Below the pieces are notes generated by a model. The model did not search any database, was not told the origin of the DNA, and saw nothing but the letters and a program-made list of their open reading frames with translations. DNA of 44,336 nt from Chelativorans xinjiangensis (lineage in GTDB: Bacteria > Pseudomonadota > Alphaproteobacteria > Rhizobiales > Rhizobiaceae). The stretch covers positions 1 through 44,336 of the forward strand of contig NZ_WQNH01000041.1 in assembly GCF_009812055.1 (NCBI RefSeq), in the 5' to 3' direction. Within the stretch, counting starts at the first letter, position 1. Each line of letters starts with the position of its first letter. Both the position numbers and the translations under genes were made by a program. Positions 38,129-44,336 of this stretch are shown piece by piece.

Positions 38129-38947
38129 CTAATCGTTCACCACGGAGATATCCGGCGCATCGACGGCCTTCATGCCGACGACGTGATAGCCCGAATCGAC
38201 GTGCAGCACCTCGCCCGTCACGCCGCGCGCCAGATGCGAGAGGAGGTAGAGCGCGGTGTCACCTACTTCCTCGATCGTCACCACCCGCTTCAGCGGCGAG
38301 TTGTACTCGTTCCAGCGCAGGATATAGCGGAAATCGCCGATACCGGAGGCGGCGAGCGTCTTGATGGGGCCGGCGGAGACAGCGTTGACGCGGATGTTGG
38401 ACCCGCCGAGATCGACGGCGAGATAGCGCACGCTGGCCTCGAGCGCCGCTTTGGCGACGCCCATGACGTTGTAGTGCGGCATCACCTTCTCGGCGCCGTA
38501 GTAGGTCATGGTCAGGATGGAGCCGCCATCCGCCATCAACGGCTCGGCGCGCTTGGCGACCGCGGTCAGCGAATAGACCGAGATGTCCATGGTGCGCAGG
38601 AAGTTGTCGCGCGTGGTCTCGACATAGCGCCCGGTCAGTTCGTCCTTGTCGGAGAAGGCAACGGCGTGGACGAGGAAGTCCAGCTTGCCCCAGCGCTTCT
38701 CGACCTCGGCGAACACCGCGTCGACGGTGTCGAGGTCGGTGACATCGCAGTGACCGACGACGATGGCGCCCAGTTCGGCGGCCAGCGGCTCGACCCGCTT
38801 CTTCAGCGCGTCGCCCTGATAGGTCAGCGCCAGTTCGGCCCCTTCGGTTGCGCAGGCTTTGGCGATGCCCCAGGCGATCGAGCGATTGTTGGCCACACCG
38901 AGCACAAGCCCGCGCTTGCCGGCCATCAGGCCGTTACCACCAGCCAT
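38129..38947 (-). CDS. fabI: Enoyl-[acyl-carrier-protein] reductase (NADH)
   Basis: FabI reduces trans-2-enoyl-ACP in each round of fatty-acid elongation. The 272-residue short-chain dehydrogenase fold has the family's GVANNRSIAWGIAKA cofactor loop, the active-site pattern Y-x6-K in YNVMGVAK within MTYYGAEKVMPHYNVMGVAKAALE, and the substrate lid block SAGPIKTLAASGI. A start at residue 8 (MAGKRGL) is also possible. Triclosan-binding residues follow the usual FabI pattern. It lies 113 bases after the DnaJ gene; a CTATCGC/GCGATAG palindrome sits in that gap. Confidence 0.97.
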   Translation of the reverse strand: MAGGNGLMAGKRGLVLGVANNRSIAWGIAKACATEGAELALTYQGDALKKRVEPLAAELGAIVVGHCDVTDLDTVDAVFAEVEKRWGKLDFLVHAVAFSDKDELTGRYVETTRDNFLRTMDISVYSLTAVAKRAEPLMADGGSILTMTYYGAEKVMPHYNVMGVAKAALEASVRYLAVDLGGSNIRVNAVSAGPIKTLAASGIGDFRYILRWNEYNSPLKRVVTIEEVGDTALYLLSHLARGVTGEVLHVDSGYHVVGMKAVDAPDISVVND

Positions 38948-38980
38948 AGACGATTCTCCGAACTTGTTACGGCGAACGCC

Positions 38981-38997
38981 CTATCGCACAGCGATAG
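38981..38997. promoter_or_regulatory. 17-base palindrome upstream of fabI
   Basis: CTATCGC and GCGATAG pair around ACA, 34-50 bases upstream of the fabI start and between it and the DnaJ gene. It could be an operator for a fatty-acid regulator or a weak terminator of the DnaJ transcript; no T-run follows. The function is inferred only from position. Confidence 0.35.
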
Positions 38998-39060
38998 CAA
39001 AGCATCAAGTTGGCAGAAAGAGATGTAGGGGAAAAGGGGGAGCCCTACTGCCTCACAGCC

Positions 39061-39996
39061 CTACTCGCTCTCCACGTTCTTTCGAAACAGTTCCTCCAGC
39101 GCCGCATCACCCCCTTCCGGTAGCATGATGCGCACATGGGCATAAAGATCGCCGTTGCCGCCGCTCTTCAAAGGCAGGCCGCGCCCCTTGAGCCTGAGCG
39201 TGCGGTCGGAACTCGACCAGGCCGGCACGGCGACGGCCACCTTGCCGGTCGGCGTCTCTACCGCCACCTTGGCGCCGAGCACGGCGTCGCGCAGGCTCAC
39301 AGGGAGGTCGGCATGCAGGTCACGTCCCTCCACGCGGTAGCGCTTGTGCGGACGCAGCTTCAGCTTCACCAGCGCATCGCCGCGTTCGCCGAAGGGTGTC
39401 TCCGCCCCCTGGCCCTTGAGGCGGATCGTCTGGCCGTCCTCGACATAGCGCGGCAGCTTCACGGCAATGCGCCGGTCGTCTGGGAAAGCAGCCGTCACCT
39501 TGGCCGCGGTCGCCACTTCCTCAATGGTGACTAGGAGCGTGACATTCAGGTCGCCCAGTCCTTCCGGACGCGTGGTGCGGCGCGCGCCCTGCGGGCCGCC
39601 ATGCGAAAAAGCCTGGCCGAAGATTTCGCTGAAGATGTCGGCGCCGCTGAAAGGCTCGCCGTCCATGCCACTCGTGCGGAACTCGAAGTGGGTACGGCCC
39701 GGCCCGGCACCGGCACGCCGGAAGCCCGCAAAGGGGTCGCCGTGGGCGCCGCCCTCGAAGCCGTGAAAGCGTGGCTTGCCGCTGGCGTCGATCTCGCCGT
39801 TGTCGAAGGCTTGCCGTGTCTTTTCGTTGCCGAGGATTTCGTAGGCCTGGCCGACTTCGGCAAAACGCTCCTTCGCCCGCGGATCGTCCGGCCGCTGGTC
39901 GGGATGGTATTTCTTGGCCAGGCGGCGATAGGCCGCCTTTATGTCCTTCGCCGGTGCGCCCTTCTGCACGCCCAGCACCTCGTAGGGGTTCTTCAT
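39061..39996 (-). CDS. DnaJ-like co-chaperone (CbpA type, no zinc finger)
   Basis: The 311-residue protein has a J domain (residues 3-67) with the HPD motif in KKYHPDQRPDD, a glycine/phenylalanine-rich linker (about 80-125), and two C-terminal peptide-binding domains (for example VKLPRYVEDGQTIRLKGQG). The zinc-finger CxxCxGxG repeats of true DnaJ are missing, so it is a type II (CbpA-like) J protein that would stimulate DnaK ATPase on particular clients. It lies between the surface protein gene and fabI, on the same strand as both. Confidence 0.92.
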   Translation of the reverse strand: MKNPYEVLGVQKGAPAKDIKAAYRRLAKKYHPDQRPDDPRAKERFAEVGQAYEILGNEKTRQAFDNGEIDASGKPRFHGFEGGAHGDPFAGFRRAGAGPGRTHFEFRTSGMDGEPFSGADIFSEIFGQAFSHGGPQGARRTTRPEGLGDLNVTLLVTIEEVATAAKVTAAFPDDRRIAVKLPRYVEDGQTIRLKGQGAETPFGERGDALVKLKLRPHKRYRVEGRDLHADLPVSLRDAVLGAKVAVETPTGKVAVAVPAWSSSDRTLRLKGRGLPLKSGGNGDLYAHVRIMLPEGGDAALEELFRKNVESE

Positions 39997-40114
39997 CGTC
40001 AGCCTTGCCCAAAGAACGGCGGGAAAGCCGTCAACCGGGTGTTTCGCATAGGTTTTCGGTCGCGCCCGTTATATGCGCATTGGCGGGGCAGAATTCCAGT
40101 ATCCAGCGGTAGGG

Positions 40115-40546
40115 CTACAGCATTGCAAAGGCGCGTGTGTGCAAAAAACCCGTCGCGTCCTCACAGGCAAGCCCCCGGTAGAGGTGGATGCCATCGAAGC
40201 TTTGGCGCGTCGTGGTGAAGGCAAGGCAGTCTTGCCCGTCCGCCTCCTGCCTTGTCACGGCGGTAATCCTGCCGCGCGCGCCGCTTACCGGGTTCTCCCA
40301 TTCGTGGCCGACAGCGTCCAAAACCTCGCGCGCCAGGACGGCGAGGACGATCTCGGCATCCGTCTCCTCGCCAGCCGCGGTGACAGCCGGCACGGAAGCG
40401 GTGGTGATGGTCCCGTCCGACCGTTGGCCGACGGCGTCTTGCGCGCTGGCCGCGCAGCCGTGCGCCAGCGCCGCAAAAACAAAAAGAAGTGCCGCCTTTC
40501 TGAGAAGGCGCAGCACCAAACGGGCTCCGTTATCTGCCCCTTGCAT
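40115..40546 (-). CDS. RT0821/Lpp0805-type surface lipoprotein
   Basis: The 143-residue protein begins with a charged leader and a hydrophobic stretch ([15 protein letters not shown]), where AHGC resembles a lipobox, so a lipidated envelope protein is likely. The C-terminal part has the family pattern [17 protein letters not shown] followed by two cysteines (DCLAF and LACED). This small 17-kDa-antigen-like family is of unknown role. ATG 40546 is preferred over 40582 because it leads directly into the hydrophobic stretch. It diverges from pdxH with 50 bases between starts. Confidence 0.8.
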   Translation of the reverse strand: MQGADNGARLVLRLLRKAALLFVFAALAHGCAASAQDAVGQRSDGTITTASVPAVTAAGEETDAEIVLAVLAREVLDAVGHEWENPVSGARGRITAVTRQEADGQDCLAFTTTRQSFDGIHLYRGLACEDATGFLHTRAFAML

Positions 40547-40596
40547 CGGCCCCCGCAATCGGCATGCTCCGCAAAACAGCATCAGTGAGCAGGACG

Positions 40597-41211
40597 ATGG
40601 TTACGATTGGCTTAAACGAGAGCGATTTCACCGAAAGCGGCGACCCCTACCGCCTGTTCGGTGAATGGCTGACCGATGCCGAGGGTTCGGAACCGAACGA
40701 TCCCAACGCCACGGCGCTGGCGACCGTCGACGCGGACGGCATGCCCAATGTGCGCATGGTGCTGCTCAAGGGCTTCGACGAGCGCGGCTTCGTCTTCTAC
40801 ACGAACTTCGAAAGCACCAAGGGGCAGGAAATCCTCTCCTCGATGAGGGCCGCCATGTGCTTCCATTGGAAGAGCCTGCGCCGGCAGGTGCGTGTGCGCG
40901 GGCCTGTGGAACAGGTGAGCGAGGAGGAGGCGGACGCCTATTTCGCCTCGCGCCCACGCGGCAGCCGCATCGGCGCCTGGGCTTCGAAACAGTCGCGGCC
41001 GCTGGAGAGCCGCTTTGCACTGGAAAAGGCGGTGGCGGAATATACGGCCAAGTTCGCCGTTGGCGCGATTCCTCGGCCGGACTACTGGTCGGGCCTGCGG
41101 ATTGTGCCCGACAGCATCGAATTCTGGCACGACCGCCCCTTCCGGCTGCACGACCGGGTGATCTTCAGGCGCGTGGAGGGCGGCTGGGAGAAGACGCGGC
41201 TTTATCCCTAA
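40597..41211 (+). CDS. pdxH: Pyridoxamine 5'-phosphate oxidase
   Basis: PdxH oxidises PNP and PMP to PLP with FMN, the last step of vitamin B6 supply. The 204-residue protein shows [39 protein letters not shown] (FMN-binding strand), a Lys/Arg-rich block [33 protein letters not shown], and the terminal [12 protein letters not shown]...[11 protein letters not shown] 40597 has AGGA at the right distance; the frame also opens at 40564. PLP is needed by threonine synthase elsewhere in the window. Confidence 0.97.
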   Translation: MVTIGLNESDFTESGDPYRLFGEWLTDAEGSEPNDPNATALATVDADGMPNVRMVLLKGFDERGFVFYTNFESTKGQEILSSMRAAMCFHWKSLRRQVRVRGPVEQVSEEEADAYFASRPRGSRIGAWASKQSRPLESRFALEKAVAEYTAKFAVGAIPRPDYWSGLRIVPDSIEFWHDRPFRLHDRVIFRRVEGGWEKTRLYP

Positions 41212-41238
41212 GCGGACCCTTGCTTGTAAGGCGGACGC

Positions 41239-41997
41239 TCAGGCGCCGTCCCGCTTCCGGTTCATGAAGGCCGTGAAGGCGGCGCGGGCTTCGTCCGATT
41301 TCAGCCGCGCGCGAAAGTGTTCGCCCTCCTCCCGTATACGCGCAAAAACCTCATCACGCGGTCCGCGCAAAAGATCACGCGTGATCTGCAGCGCCTCCGG
41401 CGGTTTTGCCGCAAGGGCACGGGCGGCGGAAAGGGCCGTTTTCTCCAGCGAGGAAGCGTCGACGATGCGGTGGATAAGGCCCGCCGCGAGCGCCGCCTCG
41501 GCGTCCAGCGCCTCACCCAGCGCCAAGAGCGCGAAGGCGCGCTGGGGGCCGAGGACGCGCGGCGCAAGCAGACTGGAGCCCGCCTCCGGCACAAGGCCGA
41601 GGTCGACGAACGGTGTCCGGAAGACGGTCTCCGGCGTGGCGAAGGTCAGGTCGCAATGCAGGTTGATGGTGGTGCCGATACCGACAGCAATGCCGTCGAC
41701 GCCCGACACGACCGGCTTCCTGCAGCCGGCGAGCGCCAGCAGGAAATCGAACACCTCTTCGCCGCCCTCCCCGCCGGTAGCGACGGCGAGGAAGTCGGCA
41801 AGGTCGTTGCCCGCGGAGAAGGCCTCCGGTGCACCGAAGATCGCGTGGCAACGCACCGCCTCGTCGCAGTCGCCCTCGGCGAGAGCGGTGGCCATGGCGG
41901 CATACATGGCGCGGGTGATAGCGTTCTTCTTCTCCGGCCGGTTGAGGCGGATGATCTGCACCGCATCGCGGCACTCGACGAGGATGTGGTCGGTCAT
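41239..41997 (-). CDS. Enoyl-CoA hydratase/isomerase family, ECI2-like
   Basis: The 252-residue crotonase-fold protein shows the oxyanion-hole region FSAGNDLADF and the motif TPFVDLGLVPEAGSS. This matches delta3,delta2-enoyl-CoA isomerases of the ECI2/PECI group (SGNDLTNF and TPFSHLGQSPEGCSS), with the catalytic glutamate at E138 in VPEAG, while the two hydratase glutamates are absent (GIGTTINLHCD replaces the glutamate-bearing loop). It therefore probably shifts double bonds in unsaturated fatty acyl-CoA for beta-oxidation rather than hydrating them. It starts two bases after the acyl-CoA dehydrogenase stop. The frame upstream to 42213 is a shadow. Confidence 0.88.
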   Translation of the reverse strand: MTDHILVECRDAVQIIRLNRPEKKNAITRAMYAAMATALAEGDCDEAVRCHAIFGAPEAFSAGNDLADFLAVATGGEGGEEVFDFLLALAGCRKPVVSGVDGIAVGIGTTINLHCDLTFATPETVFRTPFVDLGLVPEAGSSLLAPRVLGPQRAFALLALGEALDAEAALAAGLIHRIVDASSLEKTALSAARALAAKPPEALQITRDLLRGPRDEVFARIREEGEHFRARLKSDEARAAFTAFMNRKRDGA

Positions 41998-41999
41998 GC

Positions 42000-43775
42000 T
42001 CAGCCCTCCGCCAACGCACTGGCAGCCGCGATCAGGCTTTCCGCGCCCTCGATCACCGTGCGTTTCAATGCCGCCGTCTCGGCCAAATGGTTTTCCGCGA
42101 GATAGCGGCCGAGGCAGGCCTGCGCGGCATTTCCCGCCGAAACCGCGCCGCGCGCCACCATGGCAGCACCGGCGGCTAGGGCGAAAAGACGCAGATAGGG
42201 CGTGGCGCCGCACAGGGCGGCCTCCGCCTGCCTCTCACCCTGAAGGCGCAGAAGATGCTCCGTCGCTTCCTCCAGATCGTCCAGCGCCGCGCTTAGGCGC
42301 TCCCCGGTCTCGCCCAGTTCCGGCATGTTGGCGCCACGCACGGTCTCGGCGTCCTGCCGGAGCTCGGCGATGAAGCCGCGCACATGCGCGCCGTCAGCCT
42401 GCGGCAGCTTGCGCATGACGAGATCGATGGCCTGGATGCCGTTGGTGCCCTCGTAGATCGGGGCGATTCGCGCATCGCGCAAAAGCGCGGCCGCGCCGGT
42501 CTCCTCGATATAGCCCATGCCGCCGTGCACCTGTAGGCCGAGCGAGGCGACCTCGACGCCGACGTCGGTCGGGAAAGCCTTGGCGAGCGGCGTGAGCAGG
42601 TTCGCCCGATGCTGCCAATGGGCGACCTCCTCTCCGCCGGTGAAGCGGGCCATGTCCATCGCATGGGCGCAGGAATAGGCGATGGCGCGCGCAGCCTGCG
42701 TCATGGCCTTCATAGTCAAAAGCGTGCGCTTGACGTCCGGGTGCTCGACGATCGGGCTCATCTCGCCGCCCCTGGCGCCCTCGGCCCGGCCCTGGCGGCG
42801 CTCGCGCGCGTAGGCGAGCGCCTTCTGATAGGCGGCCTCGGCCACCGCTACGCCCTGCATGCCGACTGCGAGGCGGGCGTTGTTCATCATGGTGAACATG
42901 CAGGCGAGCCCGCGGTTCTCCTCGCCGACCAGCCAGCCGACCGCGCCGGGCGTGGCGCCGAACTTTCCGTCGCCGTAGATCATGGTGCAGGTGGGCGAGC
43001 CGTGGATGCCCATCTTGTGCTCGATCGAGGCGCAGAAGACGTCGTTGCGCGGGCCGAGCGAGCCGTCACCGTTGACCAGGAACTTCGGCACCAGGAAGAG
43101 CGAGATACCCTTGGTGCCGGCCGGAGCATCCGGCAGGCGTGCCAGCACGAGGTGCACGATGTTGTCGGTGAAGTCCTGCTCGCCATAGGTGATGAAGATC
43201 TTTTGGCCGAAGATGCGGTAGATGCCGTCGGCAGCGCGTTCGGCGCGCGCCTTGAGCGCGCCGAGGTCGGACCCAGCCTGCGGCTCCGTCAGGTTCATGG
43301 TGCCCATCCATTCGCCGGTGACAAGCTTTTCCAGATAGGTTTTCTTCAGGTCCTCGCCGGCGTGCTTTTCCAGCGCCTCGATGGCGCCCATGGTGAGCGT
43401 CGGGCCGATGGCGAAGGCCATGGAGCCGGAATTCCACATCTCGAGCGCGGCCACGGCAAGCATCATTGGCAGGCCCTGCCCGCCCCAGTGCTCGGGCGCG
43501 GCCAACGCGTTCCACCCGCCCTCGCACCATTTGCGGTAGAGCTCCGGCCAGGCGGGCGGCGTGGTCACTTCACCATCCTTCAGCTGCGCACCCTTCTCAT
43601 CCCCGATGCGGGCCAGCGGCGCGATCTCCTCGCCGGCGAAGCGGCCGGCCTCGGTCAGTATGGCCTCGACGAGATCGGGCGAAAGGTCGCCGGCGAGCCC
43701 CTCGTCCAGCATCTTCTTCAGCCCGGCGACATGGGTGAGCGTGTGGCTGATCTCCTCCACGGGTGCGCGATACAT
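42000..43775 (-). CDS. Acyl-CoA dehydrogenase, long form (DmdC-like group)
   Basis: This 591-residue FAD enzyme is about 200 residues longer than short-chain dehydrogenases. It has an N-terminal helical segment, the FAD/substrate block [44 protein letters not shown] (seen as [13 protein letters not shown]), and the C-terminal [40 protein letters not shown] with the base region EGTNG. A further ~110-residue helical tail follows. This layout fits the group that includes 3-methylmercaptopropionyl-CoA dehydrogenase DmdC, but the substrate is not proved. CGAGGAGG precedes ATG 43775. The ECI2-like gene is two bases downstream. Confidence 0.93.
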   Translation of the reverse strand: MYRAPVEEISHTLTHVAGLKKMLDEGLAGDLSPDLVEAILTEAGRFAGEEIAPLARIGDEKGAQLKDGEVTTPPAWPELYRKWCEGGWNALAAPEHWGGQGLPMMLAVAALEMWNSGSMAFAIGPTLTMGAIEALEKHAGEDLKKTYLEKLVTGEWMGTMNLTEPQAGSDLGALKARAERAADGIYRIFGQKIFITYGEQDFTDNIVHLVLARLPDAPAGTKGISLFLVPKFLVNGDGSLGPRNDVFCASIEHKMGIHGSPTCTMIYGDGKFGATPGAVGWLVGEENRGLACMFTMMNNARLAVGMQGVAVAEAAYQKALAYARERRQGRAEGARGGEMSPIVEHPDVKRTLLTMKAMTQAARAIAYSCAHAMDMARFTGGEEVAHWQHRANLLTPLAKAFPTDVGVEVASLGLQVHGGMGYIEETGAAALLRDARIAPIYEGTNGIQAIDLVMRKLPQADGAHVRGFIAELRQDAETVRGANMPELGETGERLSAALDDLEEATEHLLRLQGERQAEAALCGATPYLRLFALAAGAAMVARGAVSAGNAAQACLGRYLAENHLAETAALKRTVIEGAESLIAAASALAEG

Positions 43776-43954
43776 GGCTTGCCTCCTCGATACCCGGCGC
43801 TTGGGAAGGAGCCTAGCCGCGCCCATCCCGCACGACCAGCCCTGCCCCACATGATCGATAATTTCTTTTTACGTAAACGTCAAATACAACCGCCTTGAGC
43901 TGCCGACAAGCAGGCGGTAGGACACATCCAACCGCTATTCCCGAGGAGGCGCCC

Positions 43955-44176
43955 ATGCTCGCGCGGCCGGAAAAGTACCAATGCATCGAGTGCGGCAAGG
44001 CCATGGGCACGCCCGACTTCGCCTACCACCACGGGCGCATCGAATACGGTCCCGCCTACTGGTGCGACCGCGGTATCCTCTGCTCCATCCAGTGCTCTCT
44101 GGCCCACCACCAAAAGCGCCAGGCAGAAGGCACGCAGCCGCAGCAACCGGCACCGGATCCCTTCGAGGACGATTGA
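43955..44176 (+). CDS. Small cysteine-rich zinc-ribbon-like protein, 73 residues
   Basis: Cysteines at 10, 13, 37, 43 and 47 (CIEC, then WCDRGILCSIQC) with histidines at 25, 26, 51 and 52 suggest a treble-clef or MYM/TRASH-like zinc finger. A hydrophilic proline- and glutamine-rich tail follows (EGTQPQQPAPDPFEDD). It has no signal peptide, so it is cytosolic. GAGGAGG (43943-43949) gives a strong ribosome site for ATG 43955. I do not recognise a named family; a role in metal or nucleic-acid binding is inference. It diverges from the acyl-CoA dehydrogenase gene. Confidence 0.7.
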   Translation: MLARPEKYQCIECGKAMGTPDFAYHHGRIEYGPAYWCDRGILCSIQCSLAHHQKRQAEGTQPQQPAPDPFEDD

Positions 44177-44250
44177 GCACGGCTCGAAGGCGTCGGCGCC
44201 CGCGACCACATCGGTTTCCAATCTCCCTTCCCGCAATGTGGCGGAACGGC

Positions 44251-44336
44251 TAGAGCATGTCCTGTGATCGATGAATCGATTGTGATGTGACGGCGACATT
44301 TTGTTCTGATTCAACCTCCATTTTGACGGAGGTGGA
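44251..44336. repeat. Start of another rhizobial intergenic repeat (cut by the window end)
   Basis: TAGAGCATGTCCTGTGATCGATG, then TCTGATTCAACC and an ACCTCC/GGAGGT hairpin (44313-44334), match the general form of a dispersed Mesorhizobium-like repeat that starts AGAGCATG. It continues beyond the window, so its full extent is unknown. Confidence 0.5.

Overview
The window is GC-rich, densely coded chromosomal DNA of an alphaproteobacterium, most likely a member of the Rhizobiales (Phyllobacteriaceae-like: Mesorhizobium, Chelativorans, Nitratireductor or Aquamicrobium relatives). The reasons are a CcrM-type GANTC methyltransferase behind a CtrA-like box, the cox/cta operon order coxB-coxA-ctaB-coxF-ctaG-coxC followed by DUF983-surf1-ispH-thrB-rnhA, an IalB-family protein, a DUF1344 protein, a RibBX-type riboflavin enzyme, and intergenic palindromic repeats of the kind scattered through rhizobial genomes. 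The genus is an inference. I see no rRNA, tRNA, CRISPR array, prophage or intact insertion sequence.

Layout. 0.2-2.7 kb: ccrM (-) and a HAD phosphatase (+), bracketed by two copies of a palindromic repeat. 2.7-9.6 kb: a lipoprotein (-), then a + strand run thrC, M16 peptidase, GNAT acetyltransferase and a 7TM-PAS-GGDEF-EAL protein. 9.6-11.9 kb: the main accessory or non-coding stretch, with an orphan membrane protein carrying an 18-residue tandem duplication at its possible N-terminus, short tandem repeats, palindromic repeats and a very GC-rich stretch with many hairpins. 11.9-14 kb: yqgE, a stand-alone DsbD N-terminal domain protein and a Prx5-type peroxiredoxin. 14-23 kb: two adjoining minus-strand transcription units, the aa3 cytochrome oxidase operon and then DUF983-surf1-ispH-thrB-rnhA, separated by a good intrinsic terminator. 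23-27.5 kb: ialB, a tiny membrane protein, tldD coupled to a sirtuin, and chrA. 27.5-32.8 kb: a minus-strand operon HDAC-like deacetylase, xseB, dxs, tlyA, RumA/RlmD-like methyltransferase. 32.9-34.9 kb: a divergent TetR regulator and MFS transporter pair with three palindromic operators between them. 34.9-41.2 kb: aroC-ribBX, a DUF1344 protein, a histidine phosphatase, fabI, a CbpA-like DnaJ, an RT0821-type surface lipoprotein and pdxH. 41.2-44.3 kb: a fatty-acid oxidation pair (acyl-CoA dehydrogenase plus ECI2-like isomerase), a small cysteine-rich protein and the start of another repeat.

Most of the window is conserved housekeeping: aa3 oxidase biogenesis, threonine (thrB, thrC), MEP isoprenoid (dxs, ispH), shikimate, riboflavin, PLP and fatty-acid synthesis. 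The parts that deserve attention are the 9.6-11.9 kb stretch, the triple operator of the TetR/MFS pair, the degenerate GGDEF and GCH II-like domains, and the small proteins (coxF, the 48-residue membrane protein, the 73-residue zinc-ribbon-like protein). I found no clear evidence of a wholly new multi-gene system.
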